From contig JAHBVI010000010.1 in the NCBI GenBank assembly GCA_019637635.1, positions 1-64,000 on the forward strand: DNA of 64,000 nt, given 5' to 3'. The stretch is from Anaerolineae bacterium (GTDB lineage Bacteria > Chloroflexota > Anaerolineae > Promineifilales > Promineifilaceae). Below the pieces are notes generated by a model that made no database searches, was not told where the DNA came from, and saw nothing but the letters and a program-made list of their open reading frames with translations. Below are positions 36,320-46,319 of this stretch, one piece after another. The position numbers were made by a program, and so were the translations under genes. The number at the start of each line of letters is the position of its first letter. Position 1 is the first letter of the stretch.

Positions 36320-36532
36320 TTATTCCAGGTTCAACAGCGTCACGGGGTCTTGTTGGGGGTTGCACACGCCGCACCAGACGGCGCCGGCCACAACGATGGC
36401 TTTGTAGACGCCGGCCGACGTGCGGTAGGTGTGGATGATGTACGGTTTTTCCTGGGCGTGGGCCTTGCACACCGCCCGGCCACAAAATTTACAGTTCGCG
36501 TGCGACGGCCGTTCACAATGCCAGCATTCCAT
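36320..36532 (-). CDS. small Cys-rich zinc-binding protein (B-box-like)
   Basis: 70 residues. The N-terminal cluster CWHC, then CKFCGRAVCKAH, fits a two-zinc B-box- or DUF2180-type knuckle, and a CGVC pair lies near the C-terminus. The start at 36532 has an upstream AGGAGA on the minus strand. The ABC permease gene ends 84 bp upstream. Possible metal- or redox-dependent regulator; function unknown. Confidence 0.68.
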   Translation of the reverse strand: MECWHCERPSHANCKFCGRAVCKAHAQEKPYIIHTYRTSAGVYKAIVVAGAVWCGVCNPQQDPVTLLNLE

Positions 36533-36550
36533 TCATCTTCTCCTAATGGC

Positions 36551-36616
36551 GGGGCGAGGCAGCCGGTATGTTGCTTTTCTTGTTACCGGCTATGTAATTC
36601 CCGGCTGCCTCGCCCC
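36551..36616. repeat. GGGGCGAGGCAGCCGG inverted repeat
   Basis: A 16-bp stem (36551-36566 with 36601-36616) with a 34-nt loop. On the minus strand it starts at the TAG stop codon of the ABC permease and lies between that gene and the zinc-finger gene. Confidence 0.85.
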
Positions 36617-37434
36617 TACTCCACAAACGCCAGGTCTTTATTGGCAAACAAATCGGCAGCCAGCATAAACAAGATGGTGGCATACAGCAGCAAGATGGCC
36701 GGGGCTAATGCCTGGGTGGAGGTAAAGTAGCCGCTTACCGTCGCTTCTGCCAGCGCCCGGAAAGGCCAGAATATCAGACCAAACAACTGCCCTACCGTGC
36801 TGACCTCATTACCGTTGAGCGTAATGGCATAATTCGCCAGCCGATCATTAACGCCGGTCCAGCCCTGGCTCAGCGCCATGCGGTTTAGCTGCATGATGGC
36901 GCTGCGAACGGTGCTGTTGTGGATGCCCTGCGCAAACAAAAAGATCGCCAGCAGACCAAACAGATAGACCCGCGACCAACCTCTGGCCACCAGGTCGGCG
37001 GCGTGCAGCGCCAGCCCAATCGCCAGGATAAGCAGCGATAACCAGACCGGCGGAATTTCGATGATTCTTTGCAGGCTCAATTGGGGGCCATTCACTAACG
37101 CCAACAGGGCCAACAGCAGTTGCAGGATGATGGTGGTAATGAAGGCGCTGAGGAAGACGGCCGTTAGATACTCCACCCGACTCGGCAGCCGCACCACCCA
37201 GGGATACAGGTTGGCATGATTCGCCCGTGTCGCCAGCATAATCGTCACCAGGAACCCCATGCCCGCGCCAAACACACCAATAACCAACACATAATACGCC
37301 ACCTCCGGCGTCTTTTGCTGGGGATTAAAAAACAAGAGCCAGAACACCAACGTGGCAATCACCAACCCCACGCCGGTTAACGAGCGGAACAGGTAGCCCG
37401 TAAAATAGTTCGTCAACGTCCAGATTCGCCGCAT
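36616..37434 (-). CDS. ABC transporter permease
   Basis: 272 residues with six predicted membrane helices of the ABC-2 type. It follows its ATPase with a TAATG overlap at 37434. Cargo unknown; there is no diagnostic motif for drug, Na or polysaccharide export. Confidence 0.8.
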   Translation of the reverse strand: MRRIWTLTNYFTGYLFRSLTGVGLVIATLVFWLLFFNPQQKTPEVAYYVLVIGVFGAGMGFLVTIMLATRANHANLYPWVVRLPSRVEYLTAVFLSAFITTIILQLLLALLALVNGPQLSLQRIIEIPPVWLSLLILAIGLALHAADLVARGWSRVYLFGLLAIFLFAQGIHNSTVRSAIMQLNRMALSQGWTGVNDRLANYAITLNGNEVSTVGQLFGLIFWPFRALAEATVSGYFTSTQALAPAILLLYATILFMLAADLFANKDLAFVE

Positions 37435-38312
37435 TACTGCACTGCCTCCGCATAAATTTCCGCCAGGGTGATATGTTTTTGCTCCACGTGCAGCACGTCA
37501 TACCCGGCGCGCAGCACCATCGCCAGAATATCGCGCCGCAATCGCATAGCCGCATCTCGCAAATAAATGCGGCTGCCTTCCACCTGAATACCCGGATGGA
37601 GTGCGTGCAGTTCCGCCAGCAACAGCGGGCTGATAATGGGCCGGTCTGTTTCAATGAGGGCATAGGGGCTGACGGTGAGCGCATCCACCATGCTGCTCTG
37701 GTAATGAATCTGGCCGCGATTGAGAATAATCAGGTGCGTGCAAACCTGGGTCACTTCATTGAGCTGGTGCGAACTAAGCAGAATGGTTTTCCCGGCAGCG
37801 TGCAACTCTTGAATGCGCCGGTGCATCTCGTCCTGGCCGGCCGGGTCCAGACCGTTGGATGGTTCATCCAGCAGCAGCAGCGGTGGGTCGCCGATGAGCG
37901 CCTGGGCCAGCCCCAACCGCTGCCGCATCCCTTTGGAGCAGGCCCCAATTTTTTTGTTGGCCGCCGAGAGTAAATCTACCCTGGCTAAGGCTTCGGTGAG
38001 GACCCGCTCCGTCTGCGAATGGGGTAAACCGCTCAACTCGGTCACAATTTTGAGGTATTGCTTCACACGTAGATGGTTGGGGAAAAGCAGCCGGTCGGTC
38101 TTGTAGCCGATGGTCGGCCACGTCCCGGCATGAGGGTAGATTTTGCCTTTGTCGGGCTGCAAAATACCGGCGATCAGCTTAAACAGCGTCGTTTTGCCCG
38201 CCCCGTTTGGCCCCAACAATCCCACTACTTCGCCCCTGGGAATGGTGAAAGAAACATTATCAATAGCTTTGAACTGGTAGAACTGCTTGGTAACGTTTTG
38301 AATGCTTATCAC
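37434..38312 (-). CDS. ABC transporter ATP-binding protein
   Basis: 292 residues: Walker A GPNGAGKTTLFKL at about 34-46, signature SKGMRQRLGLAQ (degenerate form of LSGGQ, common in ABC-2 exporters), Walker B LLLLDEPSNGLDP and switch His in LSSHQ. A C-terminal extension of about 80 residues probably contacts the permease. Forms a transporter with the overlapping downstream permease. Confidence 0.92.
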   Translation of the reverse strand: MISIQNVTKQFYQFKAIDNVSFTIPRGEVVGLLGPNGAGKTTLFKLIAGILQPDKGKIYPHAGTWPTIGYKTDRLLFPNHLRVKQYLKIVTELSGLPHSQTERVLTEALARVDLLSAANKKIGACSKGMRQRLGLAQALIGDPPLLLLDEPSNGLDPAGQDEMHRRIQELHAAGKTILLSSHQLNEVTQVCTHLIILNRGQIHYQSSMVDALTVSPYALIETDRPIISPLLLAELHALHPGIQVEGSRIYLRDAAMRLRRDILAMVLRAGYDVLHVEQKHITLAEIYAEAVQ

Positions 38313-38404
38313 ACTACAATCCTGTCCTTGTTTTTCCGAAGTGGAAGTTTACCACAGCCATTGTGGTGGGCAATGGAACAAAAAAGGTGCGACGCATATT
38401 AAAA

Positions 38405-38710
38405 TCAGGTATCAGCATAGGGCGAAGGGGGAATGTGGGGATGGGTCAACGGTGGCGCATCTAACGTTAAGGCCGGCGCCGGTTCACCCAACCGATGCTC
38501 CGCCCGTTCCATCACCTCCACATCCGGGTACATAATGGCTACTTCCAACCCGGTCGCATCCCAAACCATCTGGATTTCCAGCCGGGCCACATAACGCGGC
38601 CGGATAGCAGGCGCTAATTGATCCCGAATTTGCGTCGCCAAACTATGATGCACGTCCGGCCACAAATACGCTTCCAGCTAAGGGTCCATACCGGGAAATG
38701 GTGACGGCAT
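38405..38710 (-). pseudogene. DUF4058 family remnant with in-frame stop
   Basis: A well-placed start (AGGAGGTGGGTC then ATG at 38710) reads MPSPFPGMDP, the DUF4058 N-terminus. It then hits TAG at 38680-38678 where the family has an aromatic residue (usually Tyr). The frame continues LEAYLWPDVHHSL...RPRYVARLE...IMYPDVEVMER and ends after about 100 codons, while family members are about 200-270 residues. A nonsense codon plus 3' truncation means a decayed gene. Confidence 0.8.
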
Positions 38711-38788
38711 GACCCACCTCCTATTTGAATAGTCAATGATCAACGGCCAATGATCAATGGCAGGGGTATAACATAGGCCGATAACTGA
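38711..38788. repeat. short repeat words between EEP gene and DUF4058 remnant
   Basis: CAATGATCAACGGCCAATGATCAATGGC (38734 onward) and GATAACTGATTACCGATTACCG (38780 onward) are tandem words. The latter belongs to family D and reaches into the 3' end of the EEP gene. Confidence 0.6.
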
Positions 38789-40738
38789 TTACCGATTACC
38801 GACGGTAGCAGCTACGCCCAGGTGGTCGGAGGCGGTGCTGGGGTTAATGACCACGTCACTGGCATCTACATCGGCGGTGTACCAGATGTAGTCCAGCCGC
38901 CGGTTGGGTTCGGTGGAAGAGTAGGTGTAACCGGGCACAATGCCGGCGGCGTCAATGGCGTCGGTGAAGCCGGCGTCGCGGAACATTTGCATCTCCGGGG
39001 TCGTTGGCGTGGCGTTCAGGTCGCCCATGATGAGGGTGTGGGCACGGCCGTTCCAAAAGCCCAATAACGCTTCCGTCTGCTCCACCCGAATGGCGCTGCC
39101 ATCGTCCAGGTGGTGGTAATGGGTGTTGATCAGGCGCAGCGGTTCACTTTCGTTTATGTCAATCTCTGTGAAGATAAAACCACGATGCAGCAGCAGATCA
39201 TCGGGCGGTAGGGCGTGGACTTCCGAGGTGAGGATGGGGTAACGGCTAAAAACGGCGTTACCCCAGTTGCCGCTCGCGGTAGCACCCCAGACGTAAGGCA
39301 TCCCCAAACGCTGCTCTAACCATTGCAGCATGTCGGCCGAGCCGTTCACAATCCAGCCGCGTGACACTTCTTGCAGCGCCACCACGTCTGGGTTTTCCGA
39401 CTCAATCGTTTGGGCGATGGCTTCCAGGTCAAGCTGGCCCCAGGGATTGACACCATTGTGCAGGTTATAGACCAGCACCCGGACGGGGCCGCCAGGGGCG
39501 GGCACGGCCGTTGGCGTTTGCCACGTCAGCCACTTAAACACCACCGCCGCCAATAAGACCAGCAGCACAATCAGGCTGCTGCGAAAAACAACCGGGGGGG
39601 TGGGTTCGGCGGCAGCCCGGCTGGCGGCCAATCCCGCCAGCACCACCAGCAAAATAGCAATGGGCGGCAGGACGGTATTGGGGAATAGGGGCAGCGTGTA
39701 ACCGGCGTAATAGAGGAAGATGAAGATGACAAACAGTATCCAACCAATACCGTCGGCGATGGTGAGATTGCGGATGGTGTGGGCGCGGCGCGAAGCCGCT
39801 TCGGGGTCGCCGCCGCGAATGTTGAGTACAACCAGCATGAGGATGGCGGCTAACACCATCTGGCCGAAAATGAGGTAGACGGCCGTGACTACCGGCGAGG
39901 AGTCCGCAAACCAGGCCAGCGCCACCACCACCAGCCCCGTTACCAACACCAGCGCCGCATGACGCCCGCGTGTGGCGATGTAGCCCATCACCACTAATCC
40001 GACCGCACCGGCCAACAGCGCCAGCGCCATTGTTAAGGGCAACTGCCAGCCGCCAATGGCCGACAACTGCGCCAGATTCAAGAAGAACAGGAGTTGTAAG
40101 AAGAGAAACGGGCCGAACATGCCCCAGGGCAGCGCCTGCCGGAAAGGGGCATCCTGATCGGCTGCCGCCGGGGGCAGTTTGTTCATCACAAAGGCCAGGC
40201 TGCCCATTTGCAGCAAAACCAGGACGATGGCCAGCAGCCCGTTCAGCCAGCCAGACTGCCAGTTGAACTCATAACTGTTGTACAGCCCGTTCAGAAGGGC
40301 CACGAGGATAAAGCCTATCTGCAAACCATAGGCAAATGTAACCATGTTTTGCCGGGCATGGGGGCGGAGCGCCGCCAGGTAGACGGGGAAAAACAGGACA
40401 AAACAGATAGCGCCGACAATGCACAGAATCAGGTAGGCCAACGGCGCGTTCGGCCACAACTGCAAGGCCAGCCGGGTAATGCCCACGCCCAACACCGTCA
40501 CCAACAGCAGTACCCGCGCTCCTATAAATCGGCGCAGAAATTCGGCCAGGAAGCTGGATGTAAACACGATGAGGGCTAACGCGCCAATGGCTACGGCCGT
40601 CCACCCCATCCGGTCGCCCAACACATATAACAGCAGCGGGAACAGCGCCCGCAGCAGTTGTACGCCTAACAAAATGGTCAGCGCGGGCAGCCCTACCACT
40701 GCCCAGGGATTGGTGAGCAAGTTATTTTTTGTGTTCAT
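38789..40738 (-). CDS. multi-spanning membrane protein fused to endonuclease/exonuclease/phosphatase domain
   Basis: 649 residues from the ATG at 40738, preceded by AGAAGGAGGAAAA. About 12-13 membrane helices occupy residues 1-420. The C-terminal EEP domain spans about 425-645: VYNLHNG, VVALQEVSRGW (catalytic Glu), NTHYHH, IMGDLNATPT and SDHLGV (Asp-His). EEP enzymes cleave phosphodiesters in lipids, nucleotides or DNA. The domain probably faces outside, given the odd or even helix count, which I cannot fix. Substrate unknown. Confidence 0.83.
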   Translation of the reverse strand: MNTKNNLLTNPWAVVGLPALTILLGVQLLRALFPLLLYVLGDRMGWTAVAIGALALIVFTSSFLAEFLRRFIGARVLLLVTVLGVGITRLALQLWPNAPLAYLILCIVGAICFVLFFPVYLAALRPHARQNMVTFAYGLQIGFILVALLNGLYNSYEFNWQSGWLNGLLAIVLVLLQMGSLAFVMNKLPPAAADQDAPFRQALPWGMFGPFLFLQLLFFLNLAQLSAIGGWQLPLTMALALLAGAVGLVVMGYIATRGRHAALVLVTGLVVVALAWFADSSPVVTAVYLIFGQMVLAAILMLVVLNIRGGDPEAASRRAHTIRNLTIADGIGWILFVIFIFLYYAGYTLPLFPNTVLPPIAILLVVLAGLAASRAAAEPTPPVVFRSSLIVLLVLLAAVVFKWLTWQTPTAVPAPGGPVRVLVYNLHNGVNPWGQLDLEAIAQTIESENPDVVALQEVSRGWIVNGSADMLQWLEQRLGMPYVWGATASGNWGNAVFSRYPILTSEVHALPPDDLLLHRGFIFTEIDINESEPLRLINTHYHHLDDGSAIRVEQTEALLGFWNGRAHTLIMGDLNATPTTPEMQMFRDAGFTDAIDAAGIVPGYTYSSTEPNRRLDYIWYTADVDASDVVINPSTASDHLGVAATVGNR

Positions 40739-40756
40739 GGGTTTTCCTCCTTCTGA

Positions 40757-40789
40757 AGACCTGACAGGTTTTTGAAATCTGTCAGGTCT
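40757..40789. repeat. AGACCTGACAGGTTT hairpin, copy 4
   Basis: The stem of about 15 bp contains one mismatch (AAATCTGTCAGGTCT). It lies upstream of the SD of the EEP gene on the minus strand. Confidence 0.82.
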
Positions 40790-40845
40790 GGGGGGAACTA
40801 TATCATGGAAGGAGGGATCACAAAAATTGAGGATCGGTCGCCCGC

Positions 40846-40878
40846 AGACATCCGATTTTTCAAAAAAATCGGATGTCT
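40846..40878. terminator. AGACATCCGATTTTT hairpin downstream of the P-type ATPase
   Basis: A perfect 15-bp stem (40846-40860 with 40864-40878), loop of 3 nt, with T5/A7 runs inside the stem. It lies 28 bp past the ATPase stop codon on the minus strand and ends with a T-run inside its right arm. Terminator function is plausible. Confidence 0.6.
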
Positions 40879-40905
40879 CACGCCACATTTACAGGCCGAT
40901 AAAAA

Positions 40906-43635
40906 TCAGCCTGTCCGCCGTCGCAGCCACCATTTTTCTAGTTCAATGGCTACAAAAGCCAGACTGCCCGCGACCAGACAAACCAGCAGTTCCGGCAATG
41001 AGAGCGGGTCTACCTGGAAAAAGCGTTCCAGCGCCGGGAGATAAATGACCACCAGTTGCAAGCCAAACGTCACCAGTGCCAGTATCAACAGGGAGGGGTT
41101 GCTGCGCAGCCCCAGACGAAACAGCGAGACGTGGGTGGAACGGGAGGCCAACGCCTGCCCAATCTGCAAGAAGGCCAGGGTGGTGAAGATCATCGTCTGC
41201 CAGGTCTGGTCGCCGGGGGTGTAATAGAAGAAGCCGATAGCCAGCCCGATGATGGCGATCAGGCAGCCAACCCAGATGACATGCCAGCCCAGCCCTTCGC
41301 TGAACAGGCTGGCCTGCGGTGAGCGGGGCGGCCGTTTCATAATGCCCTTCTCGGCCGGTTCCACGCCCAGCCCCAGACCCAAGAGGCCATCGGTGAGCAG
41401 GTTCAGCCAGAGCAGTTGCAGTGGCAGCAGCGCCACCGTCATGCCCAGCAGTGGGCCAAAGAGCATGACGCCCACTTTGCCCACATTGCCGGCAATGGAA
41501 AACTTGACGAAGCGGCGGATGTTGTCATAGATGGTGCGGCCTTCTTCAACGGCCGTGACTATCGTCGCAAAGTTGTCATCCAGCAACACCATCTCGGACG
41601 CCTCTTTAGCCACATCGGTGCCGGTAATGCCCATGGCCACGCCGATGTCCGCCTTTTTCAGGGCGGGGGAATCGTTGACGCCATCGCCGGTCATAGCCAC
41701 GATATGCCCACCCTGCTGCAAAGCCTCCACAATGCGCAGCTTGTGTTCCGGCGTCACCCGCGCATACACGGAGACGTCGGCTACCGCTTCCGCCAGTTCT
41801 ACCGGACTCATCTGGTTCAGGTTTTCACCGGTTTTGACACGGCCGTTGGTAGCAATCCCCAGGTCATAGGCGATAAACCGGGCCGTCAGCGGGTGGTCGC
41901 CGGTGATCATGATGGGGCGAATGCCGGCGGTCTGGGCGGTACGCACGGCCGTTTTCACTTCCGGGCGCGGCGGGTCAATCATGCCCACCAACCCCAGGAA
42001 GATCAGGTTGTTTTCCAGCGTGGGCAATGTTTTGGCGTCGGGGATGGCTTCCAGCCAGCGGAAGGTCATGCCCAAAACGCGCATGCCGTTTTGGGCCATC
42101 TGTTCATTGGCCAGGGTGATGCGCCCCCGCCAGCTTTCGTCCAGTGTCTCGGCACGGCCGTTGACCCACACCTGGTCACAACAATCCATCAGCCCATCCA
42201 CCGCCCCCTTGGTGAAGGCGAGATAGGGGGCGTCCGTGAGGATAGGCTGCACGGCCCTGGGCAGCGTGTCGCGCGCGGCAGGCAGTTGATGAACGGTGGT
42301 CATGCGTTTGCGGTCGGAATCAAAGGGCAGTTCGGCCACACGGGGCAGCCCGTTTTGCAGGCCATCCAGGTTGACGTTCGCCTGGGCCGCCGCTACCAGC
42401 AGCGCCCCTTCGGTGGGGTCGCCCATGGCCATATACCGGCCTGTTTCCGGGTCCGGTTGCAGCGAGGCGTCATTACAGAGCGCGCCAATGGCCAGGGCGG
42501 CGGCAATGGCCGAGGGCTGGCGGGCCAGAGAATCGGCGTCCATCAGTTGCAGAGCCGGCGGCGTATGGCCGGTGCCCGCCAGTTCCAGGCTGTGCCCGGC
42601 CACGTCAATGACGGTGACGGTCATGCGGTTTTCGGTGAGGGTGCCGGTTTTGTCGGTGCAGATGATGGTGACGGAGCCGAGCGTTTCTACGGCGGGCAGT
42701 TTGCGCACCAGGGCGCGGCGGCGCAACATGCGCTGCGCCCCCAAAGCCAGGGTGATGGTGACGACGGCGGGCAAGCCTTCCGGCACTACGGCCACGGCGA
42801 CGCTCACGGCCGTCAGAAACATCTCATCCAACGCCTCCCCGCTCAACACGCCAATCACCAGCACCAGCGCGGCGGCGAGGAGACCCAGGACCGCCAACAG
42901 TTTGCCCACCTGATCGAGCTTTTGTTGCAAGGGGGTTTGCCCCTCTTCCACCTCTTGAATCAGGGCGGCAATTTTGCCCAGTTCGGTGTTCATGCCCGTT
43001 TCCACGACGACACCGACGCCACGGCCGTAGGTGACGTTGGTGCCCATGTAGGCCATGTTTTTGCGGTCGCCCAGGGGCATGTCGGCTGTGGTGAGGACGG
43101 CCGTTTCCTTTTCCACCGGCTCCGATTCGCCGGTCAGCGCCGCTTCCTGGATGCGTAAATTGGCGCTTTCGGCCAGGCGCAGGTCGGCGGGCACAATGTT
43201 GCCCGCTTCCAGCAGCACCACGTCGCCGGACACCAGTTCACGGGCGGAGATTTCAGTGCTACGGCCGTCGCGCCGCGCCCGCACCACCGGCACCGACAGG
43301 CGCTTCAGGGCGGCCATGGCCTGCTCGGCGCGGTACTCCTGCACAAAACCGAGCAGGGCAAACAAGACGACAATGGCGGCAATAGCGGCAGCTTCGGTAG
43401 CCTTGCCCAGGAAGGCAGAAACCACCGCTGCCAGGATCAAAATCAGCACCATGACGCTGCTGATTTGCTGCCACAAGATGAGCCAGGGGCTTTTGCGCCC
43501 CTTTTCCTGCAACTCGTTGGGGCCAAGCGTCTCCAGCCGCTGCTTTGCTGCCGCCGCTGTCAACCCCGTCTGCACCGGAACGCTTAACTCCGCTTCAATC
43601 GCGGCAATCTCTTTTTGATGCCATTCTTGTGCCAT
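40906..43635 (-). CDS. P-type cation ATPase, Ca2+-type (P2)
   Basis: 909 residues from the ATG at 43635 (a TTG five codons earlier is possible). N-terminal cation-ATPase domain (LSVPVQTGLTAAAAKQRLE, GPNELQE), TGESEPVEK actuator motif, PEGLPAVVTITLALG in helix 4, the phosphorylation site ICTDKTGTLTENRM, KGAVDGLM in the N-domain and MTGDGVNDSPALKKADIG. Ten membrane helices. Exports a divalent cation, probably Ca2+, at the cost of ATP. Single gene with a terminator-like hairpin after it. Confidence 0.92.
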   Translation of the reverse strand: MAQEWHQKEIAAIEAELSVPVQTGLTAAAAKQRLETLGPNELQEKGRKSPWLILWQQISSVMVLILILAAVVSAFLGKATEAAAIAAIVVLFALLGFVQEYRAEQAMAALKRLSVPVVRARRDGRSTEISARELVSGDVVLLEAGNIVPADLRLAESANLRIQEAALTGESEPVEKETAVLTTADMPLGDRKNMAYMGTNVTYGRGVGVVVETGMNTELGKIAALIQEVEEGQTPLQQKLDQVGKLLAVLGLLAAALVLVIGVLSGEALDEMFLTAVSVAVAVVPEGLPAVVTITLALGAQRMLRRRALVRKLPAVETLGSVTIICTDKTGTLTENRMTVTVIDVAGHSLELAGTGHTPPALQLMDADSLARQPSAIAAALAIGALCNDASLQPDPETGRYMAMGDPTEGALLVAAAQANVNLDGLQNGLPRVAELPFDSDRKRMTTVHQLPAARDTLPRAVQPILTDAPYLAFTKGAVDGLMDCCDQVWVNGRAETLDESWRGRITLANEQMAQNGMRVLGMTFRWLEAIPDAKTLPTLENNLIFLGLVGMIDPPRPEVKTAVRTAQTAGIRPIMITGDHPLTARFIAYDLGIATNGRVKTGENLNQMSPVELAEAVADVSVYARVTPEHKLRIVEALQQGGHIVAMTGDGVNDSPALKKADIGVAMGITGTDVAKEASEMVLLDDNFATIVTAVEEGRTIYDNIRRFVKFSIAGNVGKVGVMLFGPLLGMTVALLPLQLLWLNLLTDGLLGLGLGVEPAEKGIMKRPPRSPQASLFSEGLGWHVIWVGCLIAIIGLAIGFFYYTPGDQTWQTMIFTTLAFLQIGQALASRSTHVSLFRLGLRSNPSLLILALVTFGLQLVVIYLPALERFFQVDPLSLPELLVCLVAGSLAFVAIELEKWWLRRRTG

Positions 43636-43668
43636 AACTTTGTAGCCCAATCACCTTTTACCACAGAA

Positions 43669-43709
43669 GCGCAGAGACACAGAGAGATATGCCCTCTGTG
43701 TCTCTGCGC
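43669..43709. repeat. GCGCAGAGACACAGAG inverted repeat
   Basis: A perfect 16-bp stem (43669-43684 with 43694-43709) with a 9-nt loop. It lies between cysC (ending at 43741) and the P-type ATPase, and could reduce read-through. Confidence 0.85.
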
Positions 43710-43740
43710 CTCTGCGTTGGAAAAAATCAGTGACCGTCTA

Positions 43741-44286
43741 TTATCTGCCGTTCAACGGAATCAGGCCACGTTTTTCTAATTCGGTGATAATTTTGGCGGC
43801 GCTTTCGACCGGCGTTTCCTGATCGGTGCGCAGGTGGATGTCCGGGTTAGCCGGCGCTTCAAAGGGGTCGGAGATGCCGGTAAAGTTGGGGATTTCCCCG
43901 GCAATCGCTTTTTTGTACATGCCTTTGACGTCACGGGCCATGACTACTTCCAGCGGCGCGTCTACAAACACTTCCAGGAAGTTGGTTGTTTCGGCGCGCA
44001 CGTGGTCACGCACGTTTTGGTAAGGCGAGATAAATGAGCAGATGCAGCCCACGCCATTACGCGAGAGCAGTTTGGCGACAAACGTCACTCGTTCGATATT
44101 TTTAGCGCGGTCTTCAGCGGAAAAGCCCAAATCTCTGGTCAGGCTTTCACGCACCACGTCTCCGTCCAGGCGTTCCAGGCGGAGGTTACGGCCGTCTAGC
44201 TGCCGCAGCATCTCTAACGCCACCGTCGTTTTCCCCGCCCCGGAAAGTCCGGTCATCCAGACGACAAAACCTTGTTGATCATTCAT
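43741..44286 (-). CDS. cysC: adenylyl-sulfate kinase CysC (stand-alone)
   Basis: 181 residues from the ATG at 44286. P-loop GLSGAGKTTVA, LDGDVVRESLTRDLGFS, FISPYQNVRD and FVDAPLEVVMARDVKGMYKKA are all standard. It phosphorylates APS to PAPS. It sits directly downstream of sat-cysC, which already carries an APS kinase domain, so the region encodes two. Confidence 0.93.
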   Translation of the reverse strand: MNDQQGFVVWMTGLSGAGKTTVALEMLRQLDGRNLRLERLDGDVVRESLTRDLGFSAEDRAKNIERVTFVAKLLSRNGVGCICSFISPYQNVRDHVRAETTNFLEVFVDAPLEVVMARDVKGMYKKAIAGEIPNFTGISDPFEAPANPDIHLRTDQETPVESAAKIITELEKRGLIPLNGR

Positions 44287-44292
44287 GTTGAA

Positions 44293-46078
<1,786 letters not shown>

Positions 46079-46097
46079 TTACGGCCGTCACAGTCAC

Positions 46098-46137
46098 AAA
46101 AAAACAGCCCTACCGGTGCTTATGGCGGGTGGGCTGT
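46098..46137 (-). terminator. leader terminator of sat-cysC
   Basis: On the minus strand a stem ACAGCCC...GGGCTGT with an inner CCG/CGG stem is followed by TTTTTTT at 46104-46098, an intrinsic terminator. It lies 35 nt upstream of the TTG start and downstream of a promoter at 46208-46181, so it would control leader read-through. It may also end the upstream membrane-protein transcript. Confidence 0.7.
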
Positions 46138-46180
46138 GTGCGTTTTGAAAGTTACGGCCAGGTGATATTGTCAGGGGTGA

Positions 46181-46208
46181 ATTGTACGGATTCACGGCCG
46201 TTATGCAA
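46181..46208 (-). promoter_or_regulatory. sigma70-type promoter for sat-cysC (TTGCAT-16-TACAAT)
   Basis: Reading minus: TTGCAT (46208-46203), a 16-bp spacer containing ACGGCCGT, then TACAAT (46186-46181). The transcript start would be near 46174, giving a leader of about 110 nt that contains the terminator. Confidence 0.6.
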
Positions 46209-46266
46209 TTGTGCAGGATAGACTATTAGTCCACTGTTCAGAATCCCCAATCTGTCTGAAAACTCC

Positions 46267-46319
46267 CGTGACGTGTGACGTGTGACGTGTGATTCCTCAC
46301 ACGTCACACGTCACAGTTT
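46267..46319. repeat. TGACGTGTGACGTGTG palindrome (family B, copy B3)
   Basis: The left half GTGACGTGTGACGTGTGACGTGTG pairs with CACACGTCACACGTCAC around ATTCCT; about 17 bp. On the minus strand it starts at the stop codon of the zinc-ribbon membrane protein. Confidence 0.88.

Noticed and set aside
41416-43158. Long open frame opposite the P-type ATPase
   Set aside because: It is antisense to a well-conserved coding sequence, has no SD and codes a His/Gly-rich low-complexity product; open by GC codon bias.
46098-46175. SAM-type riboswitch upstream of sat-cysC
   Set aside because: The leader has a terminator but none of the SAM-I core sequence or any other riboswitch consensus I can recognise.
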